A stretch of DNA of 64,000 nt, from NCBI GenBank assembly GCA_023443515.1, contig JAEZUC010000029.1, forward strand, positions 62,001 to 126,000, read 5' to 3'. Below, piece after piece: positions 40,909-50,470 of this stretch (position 1 is the first letter of the stretch; each line of letters opens with the position of its first letter). Position numbers and translations under genes: made by a program. The stretch is from Bacillota bacterium (GTDB lineage Bacteria; Bacillota; Clostridia; Acetivibrionales; DSM-1351). The notes beneath the pieces were generated by a model, which ran no database searches, was not told where the DNA came from, and saw nothing but the letters and a program-made list of their open reading frames with translations.

Positions 40909-43077
40909 ATGAGTAAGAATTTTAAAAGAGTAGGAGCAGTTGCAGTTGCTGCTGCAATGTCATTATCAATAGTGACAACAACTAGCATAACTGCAGCAAC
41001 AAGTCCTGCAAACAAAGTGTACCAGGAACGTTTTCAATCCATGTACAGCAAGATCAAAAATCCTGCAAACGGATATTTCAGTGAACAGGGAATTCCTTAT
41101 CACTCAGTAGAAACAATGATGGTTGAAGCTCCAGACTACGGACATGTTACAACAAGTGAAGCTATGTCCTACTATATGTGGTTGGAAGCAATGAACGGAA
41201 GATTTACAGGAGATTTTTCAGGCTTTAATACATCATGGGATGTTACTGAAAAGTATTTAATCCCTACAGAAAAGGATCAGCCCAATACAAGTATGAGCAA
41301 ATATGATCCTAACAAACCGGCTACATACGCGCCTGAATTCCAGGATCCAAGCAAGTATCCTTCTCCGTTGGATACTAGCCAACCTGTTGGTAAAGATCCA
41401 ATCAACTCACAATTGACTTCAGCATACGGAACAAGCATGATATATGGAATGCACTGGATACTTGACGTTGATAACTGGTATGGATTTGGAGCAAGAGCTG
41501 ATGGAACATCCAAGCCATCATATATCAATACTTTCCAAAGAGGTGAGCAGGAGTCCACTTGGGAAACCATACCTCAACCATGTTGGGATGAGCATAAATT
41601 TGGTGGACAGTACGGATTCTTGGATCTCTTTACAAAGGATACAGGTACTCCGGCAAAGCAATTCAAATACACAAATGCTCCAGATGCTGATGCTCGTGCA
41701 GTTCAGGCAACTTACTGGGCTGACCAGTGGGCAAAGGAACAGGGTAAGAGCGTAAGTACACAAGTAGGTAAGGCAACAAAGATGGGTGACTATCTCAGAT
41801 ATTCATTCTTTGACAAATATTTCAGAAAGATCGGACAATCTACACAGGCTGGTACAGGATATGATGCAGCACATTATCTGCTTTCATGGTACTATGCATG
41901 GGGTGGTGGAATTGACTCTACATGGTCTTGGGTAATCGGTAGCAGCCATAATCATTTCGGTTACCAGAACCCATTTGCAGCTTGGGTACTTTCAACAGAT
42001 GCAAACTTCAAGCCTAAGTCATCAAATGGTGCATCAGACTGGGCAAAGAGTTTGAACAGACAGCTCGAATTCTATCAGTGGTTGCAGTCATCAGAAGGTG
42101 CAATTGCCGGTGGTGCTACAAACTCATGGAACGGACGTTATGAAGCACTTCCTTCAGGTACATCAACATTCTACGGAATGGGTTATGTAGAAAATCCTGT
42201 ATATGCTGATCCAGGCAGTAACACTTGGTTTGGTATGCAGGTATGGTCAATGCAGCGTGTAGCTGAATTGTACTATAAGACTGGAGATGCTAGAGCTAAG
42301 CAACTCTTAGACAAATGGGCAAAATGGGTTAACAACGAGATCAAGTTCAATGCTGACGGAACATTCCTGATTCCTGGCACACTTGATTGGGAAGGACAGC
42401 CAGATACTTGGGATGCTACACAGGGATACACAGGAAATCCAAACTTGCATGTTAAGGTTGTTAACTACAATACTGACCTTGGTTGTGCTTCTTCACTTGC
42501 AAACACATTGACTTACTATGCTGCTAAATCAGGAGATGCAAAATCTAAGGAAAATGCACAGAAATTACTTGACTGTATGTGGAATAATTACAGCGATTCA
42601 AAGGGTATATCAACTGTTGAACAACGTGGTGATTACCATAGATTCCTTGATCAGGAAGTTTATGTACCAGCAGGTTGGACTGGAAAAATGCCTAACGGTG
42701 ATGTAATCAAATCTGGTGTTAAATTTATAGACATTCGTACAAAGTACAAGCAGGATCCTGAATGGCAGACAATGGTTGCTGCATTACAGGCAGGACAGGT
42801 TCCAACTCAGAGATTACACCGTTTCTGGGCTCAGAGTGAATTTGCTGTTGCAAATGGTGTTTATGCAATACTCTTCCCAGATCCAGATCCAGATCCAGAA
42901 GTTTTATTGGGCGATGTTAACGACGACGAAACTGTAGACGCTATCGACCTTGCTACACTTAAGAAATATCTGTTAAACAGCAGTACTACAATAAATACTG
43001 CAAATTCAGATATGAATACAGATGGTGCAATTGATGCTATTGACTATGCTCTTTTAAAGAAAAAGCTTCTTGGCTAA
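40909..43077 (+). CDS. cel48F: Processive cellulase GH48 with dockerin
   Basis: A 722-residue secreted cellulosomal enzyme, typically the most abundant one. A signal peptide (about 1-30) precedes the GH48 catalytic module (about 32-655), whose catalytic acid lies in MMVEAPDYGHVTTSEA. A DPDPDPE linker joins a C-terminal type I dockerin (LLGDVNDDETVDAIDLATLKKYLL and DMNTDGAIDAIDYALLKKKLL). It cleaves cellulose chains processively, releasing cellobiose. Second gene of the operon, after two strong hairpins. Confidence 0.97.
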   Translation: MSKNFKRVGAVAVAAAMSLSIVTTTSITAATSPANKVYQERFQSMYSKIKNPANGYFSEQGIPYHSVETMMVEAPDYGHVTTSEAMSYYMWLEAMNGRFTGDFSGFNTSWDVTEKYLIPTEKDQPNTSMSKYDPNKPATYAPEFQDPSKYPSPLDTSQPVGKDPINSQLTSAYGTSMIYGMHWILDVDNWYGFGARADGTSKPSYINTFQRGEQESTWETIPQPCWDEHKFGGQYGFLDLFTKDTGTPAKQFKYTNAPDADARAVQATYWADQWAKEQGKSVSTQVGKATKMGDYLRYSFFDKYFRKIGQSTQAGTGYDAAHYLLSWYYAWGGGIDSTWSWVIGSSHNHFGYQNPFAAWVLSTDANFKPKSSNGASDWAKSLNRQLEFYQWLQSSEGAIAGGATNSWNGRYEALPSGTSTFYGMGYVENPVYADPGSNTWFGMQVWSMQRVAELYYKTGDARAKQLLDKWAKWVNNEIKFNADGTFLIPGTLDWEGQPDTWDATQGYTGNPNLHVKVVNYNTDLGCASSLANTLTYYAAKSGDAKSKENAQKLLDCMWNNYSDSKGISTVEQRGDYHRFLDQEVYVPAGWTGKMPNGDVIKSGVKFIDIRTKYKQDPEWQTMVAALQAGQVPTQRLHRFWAQSEFAVANGVYAILFPDPDPDPEVLLGDVNDDETVDAIDLATLKKYLLNSSTTINTANSDMNTDGAIDAIDYALLKKKLLG

Positions 43078-43107
43078 TCAATAAGTATTTAATGCTATGA
43101 CGCATAT

Positions 43108-43180
43108 GTAACCTTAAAGTCCGGACGGTATTTGATGTGATAAATTATTCATTCTAGTACTGTCCGGGCTTATGAGTTAC
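43108..43180 (+). other. Long imperfect hairpin between cel48F and cel8C
   Basis: Arms 43108-43130 and 43158-43180 pair over about 20 bp with G-U pairs and a small bulge, centred on CCGGAC. Possible terminator-like or mRNA 3'-end protecting element. Confidence 0.7.
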
Positions 43181-43212
43181 AAAGAAAAATAAAAAAGGAT
43201 TAAGGTAAGAAC

Positions 43213-44595
43213 ATGATCAAAAGTTCAAGCTTAAAAAGAATTAAATCACTTGTAATGGTGGCTATATTCAGTATATCAATAATTTCAACAGCTATAGCTT
43301 CAAGTGCAGCTGATCAAATTCCTTTCCCATATGACGCAAAATATCCAAATGGAGCTTTCAGTAGCCTGGCGGATAGTCAATCAACCGGAAATAATTTAGT
43401 TCGTAGTGAATGGGAACAGTGGAAAAGTGCGCATATTACATCCAACGGAGCAAGGGGCTATAAAAGAGTTCAGAGAGACGCATCTACAAACTATGATACG
43501 GTTTCCGAAGGACTTGGATACGGTATGTTGCTTGCAGTGTACTTTGGAGAACAACAATTATTTGACGACCTATATCGCTATGTTAAAGTGTTTTTAAACT
43601 CAAATGGACTTATGTCTTGGCGCATTGATGCAAGTGGTAACATAATGGGACAAGACGCTATTGGTGCTGCAACAGATGCTGATGAAGATATTGCAGTATC
43701 CCTTGTGTTTGCGCATAAAAAATGGGGAACAAGTGGTGGATTTAATTACCAAACGGAAGCAAAAACTTATATAAGTAATATATACAACAAAATGGTAGAA
43801 CCTGGTACATATGTAATAAAGTCAGGAGATACATGGGGTGGGTCAGATGTTACTAATCCATCATATTTTGCCCCTGCTTGGTATAGAATCTTTGCTGACT
43901 TTACAGGTAATTCAGGATGGATTAATGTAGCAAATAAATGTTATGAAATAGCTGATAAAGCAAGAAACAGTAATACAGGACTTGTTCCTGACTGGTGTAC
44001 GGCAAATGGCACTCAGGCATCAGGACAAGGCTATGATTACAAGTATGATGCTGTCCGTTATCAGTGGAGAGCAGCTATTGATTACAGTTGGTACGGGACT
44101 GCAAAAGCTAAAACTCATTGCGACGCTATCTCAAACTTCTTCAAGAATATTGGGTATGCTAACATAAAAGATGGCTACACATTATCAGGAAGTCAGATAA
44201 GTGCAAATCATACAGCTACTTTTGTCAGCTGTGCAGCAGCTGCTGCAATGACAGGTACTGACGCTACATATATGAAGAACATTTATAATGAGTGTGTTAA
44301 AGTAAAAGATTCAGGTAACTACACCTATTTCGGTAATACTTTAAGAATGATGGTTCTTCTTTATACAACAGGTAATTTCCCAAACCTTTACAACTTCAAC
44401 TCTCAGCCACAACAAGGTTTAAAAGGAGATGTCAATAATGATGGTGCTATTGATGCACTTGATATTGCTGCGCTCAAGAGAGCTATTTTGACTCAAACAA
44501 CTTCTAATATTAATTTAACTAATGCTGATATGAACAGTGACGGAAATATTGATGCCATTGATTTTGCTCAGCTAAAAGTTAAACTGCTTAATTAA
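43213..44595 (+). CDS. cel8C: Endoglucanase GH8 with dockerin
   Basis: A 460-residue secreted cellulosomal endoglucanase. A signal peptide (about 1-32) precedes the GH8 (alpha/alpha)6 barrel (about 33-390), with the family signature around SEGLGYGMLLAVYFGEQ that carries the proton-donor Glu. The C-terminal dockerin reads LKGDVNNDGAIDALDIAALKRAIL and DMNSDGNIDAIDFAQLKVKLL. It cuts amorphous cellulose or mixed glucans internally. Spacing of 59 bases to cel9G. Confidence 0.96.
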   Translation: MIKSSSLKRIKSLVMVAIFSISIISTAIASSAADQIPFPYDAKYPNGAFSSLADSQSTGNNLVRSEWEQWKSAHITSNGARGYKRVQRDASTNYDTVSEGLGYGMLLAVYFGEQQLFDDLYRYVKVFLNSNGLMSWRIDASGNIMGQDAIGAATDADEDIAVSLVFAHKKWGTSGGFNYQTEAKTYISNIYNKMVEPGTYVIKSGDTWGGSDVTNPSYFAPAWYRIFADFTGNSGWINVANKCYEIADKARNSNTGLVPDWCTANGTQASGQGYDYKYDAVRYQWRAAIDYSWYGTAKAKTHCDAISNFFKNIGYANIKDGYTLSGSQISANHTATFVSCAAAAAMTGTDATYMKNIYNECVKVKDSGNYTYFGNTLRMMVLLYTTGNFPNLYNFNSQPQQGLKGDVNNDGAIDALDIAALKRAILTQTTSNINLTNADMNSDGNIDAIDFAQLKVKLLN

Positions 44596-44653
44596 ATATT
44601 TACCTATTTAAAAAGGAAATGTGTCAAATTTAATTTTAGGGAGTGATTGAAAA

Positions 44654-46843
44654 TTGCTTAAGACTAAAAGAAAATGGACAAAAGCTATTGGTGTTGCATT
44701 ATCGATTTCGGTTTTGTCTTCTTTGGTATCTTTTATACCTCAAACTAACACATATGCTGCAGGAACATATAATTATGGCGAAGCACTGCAGAAATCAATA
44801 ATGTTTTACGAATTCCAGCGTTCAGGTGATCTTCCCGCTGATAAGCGTGACAACTGGAGAGATGATTCCGGTATGAAGGACGGTTCTGATGTAGGAGTTG
44901 ATCTTACAGGCGGATGGTACGATGCAGGTGATCATGTGAAGTTTAATCTACCTATGTCATACACCTCTGCAATGCTTGCATGGTCTTTATATGAAGATAA
45001 AGATGCATATGACAAAAGCGGTCAGACCAAATATATCATGGATGGTATAAAATGGGCAAATGATTACTTTATAAAATGTAATCCTACACCAGATGTATAT
45101 TATTATCAGGTAGGAGACGGTGGCAAGGACCACTCTTGGTGGGGGCCGGCGGAAGTATTACAGATGGAAAGACCTTCTTTCAAAGTTGATGCTTCAAAAC
45201 CGGGTTCTGCAGTATGTGCTTCCACTGCCGCTTCTCTGGCATCTGCCGCAGTAGTCTTTAAAAACAGTGATCCTACTTATGCTGAAAAGTGCATAAGTCA
45301 TGCAAAAAACCTGTTTAATATGGCTGACAAAGCAAAGAGTGATGCAGGCTACACAGCTGCTTCAGGCTTCTACAGCTCAGGCTCATTTTACGATGATCTC
45401 TCATGGGCTGCAGTTTGGTTGTATCTTGCTACAAATGACAGTACATATTTAGACAAAGCAGAATCCTATGTACCGAATTGGGGTAAAGAACAACAGACAG
45501 ATATAATAGCCTACAAATGGGGACAGTGCTGGGATGATGTACACTATGGTGCTGAACTTCTCCTTGCGAAGCTTACAAATAAGCAATTATATAAGGATAG
45601 TATAGAAATGAACCTTGACTACTGGACAACGGGTGTTAACGGAGCACGTGTTTCTTACACACCAAAGGGCTTGGCATGGTTATTCCAATGGGGTTCATTA
45701 AGACATGCTACAACTCAGGCATTTTTAGCCGGTGTTTATGCAGAATGGGAAGGCTGTACGCCATCCAAGGTATCTGTGTATAAGGACTTTTTAAAGAGTC
45801 AGGTTGATTATGCACTTGGAAGTACGGGAAGAAGTTTTGTTGTAGGATATGGAGTAAATCCTCCACAACATCCGCATCACAGAACTGCTCACGGTTCATG
45901 GACAGATCAAATGAATTCACCAACATACCACAGGCATACAATTTATGGTGCGTTGGTAGGAGGACCGGATAGTAAGGACGGCTATACTGATGAAATTAAC
46001 AATTACGTCAATAATGAAATAGCCTGCGACTATAATGCCGGATTTACAGGTGCACTTGCACAAATGTACAACGAGTTTGGGGGAGATCCTATTCCAAACT
46101 TCAAGGCTATCGAAAAAATAACCAACGATGAAGTTATTATAAAGGCAGGTTTGAATTCAACCGGCCCTAACTACACTGAAATCAAGGCTGTTGTGTATAA
46201 CCAGACAGGGTGGCCTGCAAGAGTTACAGACAAGATTTCATTCAAATATTTTATGGACTTGTCTGAAATCGTGGCTGCAGGAATTGATCCTCTAGGCCTT
46301 GTAACCAGCTCAAATTATGCCGAAGGTAAGAATACCAAGGTTTCCGGCGTATTACCATGGGATGTTTCAAAGAATATTTACTATGTAAATGTTGATTTGA
46401 CAGGAGAAAATATCTACCCGGGCGGTCAGTCTGCCTGCAGAAGAGAAGTTCAATTCAGAATTGCAGCACCACAGGGAACAACTTATTGGAATCCTAAGAA
46501 TGACTTCTCCTATGATGGATTACCAGCCACAAGTACTGTAGATATAGTTACCAATATACCTGTTTATGATAACGGCGTAAAAGTTTTCGGTAACGAACCT
46601 GCCGGCGGACCGGTAGACCCCGATCCCGATCCGGATCCAGAAATCTTATATGGTGACGTAAACAGCGACAAGAATGTAGATGCATTGGATTTTGCTGCAT
46701 TGAAGAAATATTTACTAGGTGGCACTTCCAGTATAGATGTTAAGGCTGCTGATACATATAAGGACGGAAATATTGACGCCATTGATATGGCTACCTTGAA
46801 GAAGTATTTATTGGGAACAATTACCCAATTGCCTCAAGGTTGA
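44654..46843 (+). CDS. cel9G: Endoglucanase GH9-CBM3c with dockerin
   Basis: A 729-residue secreted enzyme starting at TTG 44654 after GGGAGTGAT. A signal peptide is followed by a GH9 module (about 37-475), with WYDAGDHVKF providing the catalytic Asp residues and NNEIACDYNAGF the acid Glu, then a family 3c module that feeds the chain into the active site (about 495-640), a DPDPDPDPE linker and a dockerin (LYGDVNSDKNVDALDFAALKKYLL). This is theme B architecture, typical of processive endoglucanases. Confidence 0.96.
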   Translation: MLKTKRKWTKAIGVALSISVLSSLVSFIPQTNTYAAGTYNYGEALQKSIMFYEFQRSGDLPADKRDNWRDDSGMKDGSDVGVDLTGGWYDAGDHVKFNLPMSYTSAMLAWSLYEDKDAYDKSGQTKYIMDGIKWANDYFIKCNPTPDVYYYQVGDGGKDHSWWGPAEVLQMERPSFKVDASKPGSAVCASTAASLASAAVVFKNSDPTYAEKCISHAKNLFNMADKAKSDAGYTAASGFYSSGSFYDDLSWAAVWLYLATNDSTYLDKAESYVPNWGKEQQTDIIAYKWGQCWDDVHYGAELLLAKLTNKQLYKDSIEMNLDYWTTGVNGARVSYTPKGLAWLFQWGSLRHATTQAFLAGVYAEWEGCTPSKVSVYKDFLKSQVDYALGSTGRSFVVGYGVNPPQHPHHRTAHGSWTDQMNSPTYHRHTIYGALVGGPDSKDGYTDEINNYVNNEIACDYNAGFTGALAQMYNEFGGDPIPNFKAIEKITNDEVIIKAGLNSTGPNYTEIKAVVYNQTGWPARVTDKISFKYFMDLSEIVAAGIDPLGLVTSSNYAEGKNTKVSGVLPWDVSKNIYYVNVDLTGENIYPGGQSACRREVQFRIAAPQGTTYWNPKNDFSYDGLPATSTVDIVTNIPVYDNGVKVFGNEPAGGPVDPDPDPDPEILYGDVNSDKNVDALDFAALKKYLLGGTSSIDVKAADTYKDGNIDAIDMATLKKYLLGTITQLPQG

Positions 46844-46873
46844 TAAAAAGTTCCAATTTTGAAATATTAATGG

Positions 46874-46913
46874 GTTTTTAATGCTTGCATTGCATTTTTA
46901 TTGCGAGCTTAAA
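46874..46913 (+). other. Imperfect hairpin between cel9G and cel9E
   Basis: TTTTTAATGCTTGCA pairs with TTGCGAGCTTAAAAA, with a bulge, around a 10-base loop, shortly before the cel9E ribosome binding site. Confidence 0.6.
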
Positions 46914-46941
46914 AAATAAAAAATTTTACTAGGAGGTAAAT

Positions 46942-49605
46942 ATGAAAAAAAGGTTAGCGAAGAAAGTTGCGATGCTTATCGCAATCGTGCTGGTTCTATC
47001 TTCTTCGATAGGACAAGCATTTGCACTTGTTGGTGCAGGAGACTTAATTCAGAATCATACCTTTGACAACAGAGTAGGTCTTCCATGGCATGTGGTTGAA
47101 TCATACCCTGCAAAGGCAAGTTTTGAAATTACATCTGACGGTAAGTACAAGATAACTGCTCAAAAGATCGGTGAAGCAGGAAAAGGCGAAAGATGGGATA
47201 TACAGTTCCGTCACAGAGGACTCGCATTACAACAAGGTCATTCATATACAGTAAAGTTTACTGTTACTGCCAGCAGAGCTTGTAAAATTTACCCTAAAAT
47301 AGGTGACCAGGGTGATCCATATGATGAATATTGGAATATGAATCAACAATGGCAATTCCTTGAATTACAAGCTAATACTCCCAAAACTGTAACTGCTACA
47401 TTTACACAGACAAAGGGAGATAAGAAGAACGTTGAATTTGCTTTCCACCTTGCTCCGGATAAAACTACATCTGAAGCACAAAATCCGGCTAATTTCCAAC
47501 CAATAACTTATACTTTTGATGACATTTATATTCAGGACCCTCAATTTGCCGGATATCCTGAAATTCCACCTGAACCTACTAATGTTGTACGTTTGAATCA
47601 GATAGGATTCTACCCTAATGCTGATAAGATCGCAACAGTAGCTACAACTTCAACATCTCCAATTAATTGGCAGTTGGTTAATAGTGCCGGAACAGCTGTT
47701 TTAACCGGCAAATCAACTGTTAAAGGTAATGACAAGGCATCAGGTGACTATGTTCATATCATTGACTTCTCAAGTTACAAAACACCTGGTAAAGACTTTA
47801 AGATAGTAACAGATGTTCCTGTAACAAAAACAGGTGACAATGAAAGTATGAAGTTCAATATTGCAGATGACCTTTTTACTCAAATGAAATACGATTCAAT
47901 GAAGTATTTCTATCACAACAGAAGTGCTATTCCAATAGAAATGCCATACTGTGATCAATCACAATGGGCTCGTCCAGCAGGACACACTACTGATGTACTT
48001 GCTCCGGATCCTACAAAGGATTACCAAGCTAACTACACACTTGACGTTACAGGTGGTTGGTATGATGCTGGTGACCATGGTAAGTATGTTGTTAATGGTG
48101 GTATTGCAACCTGGACTGTAATGAATGCATATGAGCGTGCACTACACTTAGGTGGAGACACTTCAGTTGCTCCATTTAAAGATGGTTCATTGAATATACC
48201 TGAAAGCGGAAATGGCTATCCTGACATATTGGATGAAGCACGTTACAATTTAAAAACATTATTGAATATGCAGGTTCCAGCAGGAAATGAATTAGCTGGT
48301 ATGGCTCACCACAAAGCTCATGACGAACGTTGGACTGCTCTTGCTGTACGTCCTGACCAGGATACAATGAAGCGTTGGTTGCAACCTCCAAGTACAGCAG
48401 CTACATTAAATCTGGCTGCTATGGCTGCACAAGGTTCACGTCTCTGGAAGCAGTACGATTCTGCTTTCGCAACTAAATGTTTAACTGCAGCAGAAACTGC
48501 ATGGGATGCAGCTGTAGCTCATCCTGAGATATATGCAACAATGGAACAGGGTGCCGGTGGTGGAGCATACGGGGACAACTATGTTCTTGATGATTTCTAC
48601 TGGGCAGCATGTGAGTTGTATGCAACTACAGGCAGTGACAAGTATTTGAACTACATAAAGAGCTCAAAACATTACCTCGAAATGCCTACAGAATTAACAG
48701 GCGGTGAGAATAATGGAATTACTGGAGCTTTTGACTGGGGTTGTACAGCAGGTATGGGAACAATAACACTTGCACTTGTTCCTACAAAACTTCCAGCAGC
48801 TGATGTTGCTACTGCTAAAGCTAATATTCAAGCTGCTGCAGACAAGTTTATATCAATTTCAAAAGCACAAGGTTATGGTGTACCACTAGAAGAAAAAGTA
48901 ATTTCATCACCTTTTGATCAATCTGTTGTTACAGGTTTCCAATGGGGTTCAAACTCATTCGTTATTAATGAAGCAATAGTTATGTCTTATGCGTATGAAT
49001 TCAGTAATGTTAATGGCACAAAGAATACTAAGTACATCAATGGTGCTTTAACAGCAATGGATTACCTCCTCGGACGTAACCCAAATGTTCAGAGTTATAT
49101 AACCGGTTATGGTGATAACCCACTTGATAATCCTCACCACCGTTTCTGGGCATACCAGGCAGACAACACATTCCCAAAACCACCTCCAGGATGTCTGTCA
49201 GGAGGACCTAACTCCGGCTTGCAGGATCCATGGGTTAAGGGTTCAGGTTGGCAACCAGGTGAAAGACCTGCTGAAAAGTGCTTCATGGACAATATTGAAT
49301 CTTGGTCAACAAACGAAATAACCATCAACTGGAATGCTCCTCTTGTATGGATTTCATCTTACCTTTCAGAAGCAGGACCAAAGATTGGTAGTACTGGCGG
49401 TGGAGATCCTCAAGTTAATTTAGGAGATGTTAACGCTGACGGTAACAAAGATGCAATAGACTTCGCACTATTGAAGAAAGCCCTGTTAAGTCAGGACACT
49501 TCTACTATAAATGTTGCAAATTCTGATTTAAACAAAGATGGTTCTATTGATGCAGTTGACTTTGCATTACTAAAATCATTCTTGTTAGGAAAAATCACAC
49601 TGTAA
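46942..49605 (+). CDS. cel9E: Cellulase CBM4-Ig-GH9 with dockerin
   Basis: An 887-residue secreted cellulosomal enzyme with theme D GH9 architecture. A signal peptide is followed by an N-terminal family 4 carbohydrate-binding module (about 32-205), an Ig-like module (about 212-310), the GH9 catalytic module (about 315-800, GWYDAGDHGKYVVNGG and STNEITINWNAPL) and a dockerin (LGDVNADGNKDAIDFALLKKALL). The C. cellulolyticum orthologue acts as a cellobiohydrolase-like enzyme. AGGAGG precedes the ATG. Confidence 0.96.
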   Translation: MKKRLAKKVAMLIAIVLVLSSSIGQAFALVGAGDLIQNHTFDNRVGLPWHVVESYPAKASFEITSDGKYKITAQKIGEAGKGERWDIQFRHRGLALQQGHSYTVKFTVTASRACKIYPKIGDQGDPYDEYWNMNQQWQFLELQANTPKTVTATFTQTKGDKKNVEFAFHLAPDKTTSEAQNPANFQPITYTFDDIYIQDPQFAGYPEIPPEPTNVVRLNQIGFYPNADKIATVATTSTSPINWQLVNSAGTAVLTGKSTVKGNDKASGDYVHIIDFSSYKTPGKDFKIVTDVPVTKTGDNESMKFNIADDLFTQMKYDSMKYFYHNRSAIPIEMPYCDQSQWARPAGHTTDVLAPDPTKDYQANYTLDVTGGWYDAGDHGKYVVNGGIATWTVMNAYERALHLGGDTSVAPFKDGSLNIPESGNGYPDILDEARYNLKTLLNMQVPAGNELAGMAHHKAHDERWTALAVRPDQDTMKRWLQPPSTAATLNLAAMAAQGSRLWKQYDSAFATKCLTAAETAWDAAVAHPEIYATMEQGAGGGAYGDNYVLDDFYWAACELYATTGSDKYLNYIKSSKHYLEMPTELTGGENNGITGAFDWGCTAGMGTITLALVPTKLPAADVATAKANIQAAADKFISISKAQGYGVPLEEKVISSPFDQSVVTGFQWGSNSFVINEAIVMSYAYEFSNVNGTKNTKYINGALTAMDYLLGRNPNVQSYITGYGDNPLDNPHHRFWAYQADNTFPKPPPGCLSGGPNSGLQDPWVKGSGWQPGERPAEKCFMDNIESWSTNEITINWNAPLVWISSYLSEAGPKIGSTGGGDPQVNLGDVNADGNKDAIDFALLKKALLSQDTSTINVANSDLNKDGSIDAVDFALLKSFLLGKITL

Positions 49606-49622
49606 TTTTTGAAGTTTTATTT

Positions 49623-49659
49623 GGAACAATAGGAATGCTTTATGCATTCCTATTGTTCC
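49623..49659 (+). other. Perfect 16-bp hairpin between cel9E and orfX
   Basis: GGAACAATAGGAATGC pairs perfectly with GCATTCCTATTGTTCC around TTTAT. It is the most stable intergenic hairpin of the operon. A partial terminator or mRNA-stability element would explain low orfX levels. Confidence 0.8.
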
Positions 49660-49766
49660 TATCCTATTATAGTTACAAGTATTTAAACGGATATGTTATT
49701 TCCTTTAATTAAAATGTTTATAGTCATATAGTAATAAAATCTATTGAATAAACAAGGAGAAAAGTC

Positions 49767-50444
49767 ATGAAAAAAGTAATATTGGCAGTAGTAATAATTG
49801 TTTGTGTGACTGCTTTGGTAATATTCGGAGTAAACCATTTTACATCTGATTCAGAAACATCAACTTCAACAGCAAGTAGTACAGCTCCATCATCATTTTC
49901 TTCATCAGCTTCGGTATCAACATCTTCTTCAGCAAAAAGTTCAGATTCCGAATCTACTAAATCAACAGTCGCCAAGGATAGTAAAGATACAAAGAGTAAT
50001 TCAAAAGACAAAACTCCCGGCGGTGAGGCAGAAATATCAATTGGAAAAGCAAGCGGAGCCACAGGTTCTACTGTAACAATTCCTGTAAAGCTTAATAATT
50101 TACCTAAAAGTGGCATTGGAAGCTTTAATTTCAATATTAAGTATGACACAGAAGCCCTTGAAGTTGTTGAGGTAAAACCAGGTGAAATTTTTGGAAGTAA
50201 CAATTCCAATTTTGATTATACAGTTATTGATACAACAGGTCTGGTCAGTTTTCTCTATACAAGCAGTAACAGTGGAAAGGATGCTGTAACTAAGCCGGGA
50301 GTTATCACAAATATCACTTTTAAAATAAAGGATAAGGCTAAAGGAACAATTAAAATCTCACAAGGTACTTCCGGAGCATTTGGAGATACTGAACTCAAGA
50401 AGATTAATCCTGTATTCACAGAGGGTGAGATAACAGTTAAATAA
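49767..50444 (+). CDS. orfX: OrfX membrane-tethered single-cohesin protein
   Basis: A 225-residue protein. An uncleaved-looking N-terminal membrane segment (about 3-22) is followed by a Ser/Thr-rich low-complexity linker (about 30-85) and one type I cohesin (about 90-225, opening AEISIGKASGATGSTVTIPVKL). It has no catalytic domain. In C. cellulolyticum, OrfX carries a working cohesin and is membrane-associated; it is thought to hold dockerin enzymes at the cell surface before they reach the scaffoldin. It is only 26 bases before cel9H. Confidence 0.92.
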   Translation: MKKVILAVVIIVCVTALVIFGVNHFTSDSETSTSTASSTAPSSFSSSASVSTSSSAKSSDSESTKSTVAKDSKDTKSNSKDKTPGGEAEISIGKASGATGSTVTIPVKLNNLPKSGIGSFNFNIKYDTEALEVVEVKPGEIFGSNNSNFDYTVIDTTGLVSFLYTSSNSGKDAVTKPGVITNITFKIKDKAKGTIKISQGTSGAFGDTELKKINPVFTEGEITVK

Positions 50445-50470
50445 CTGATTCAAGCATGGAGTGTGTAAAT

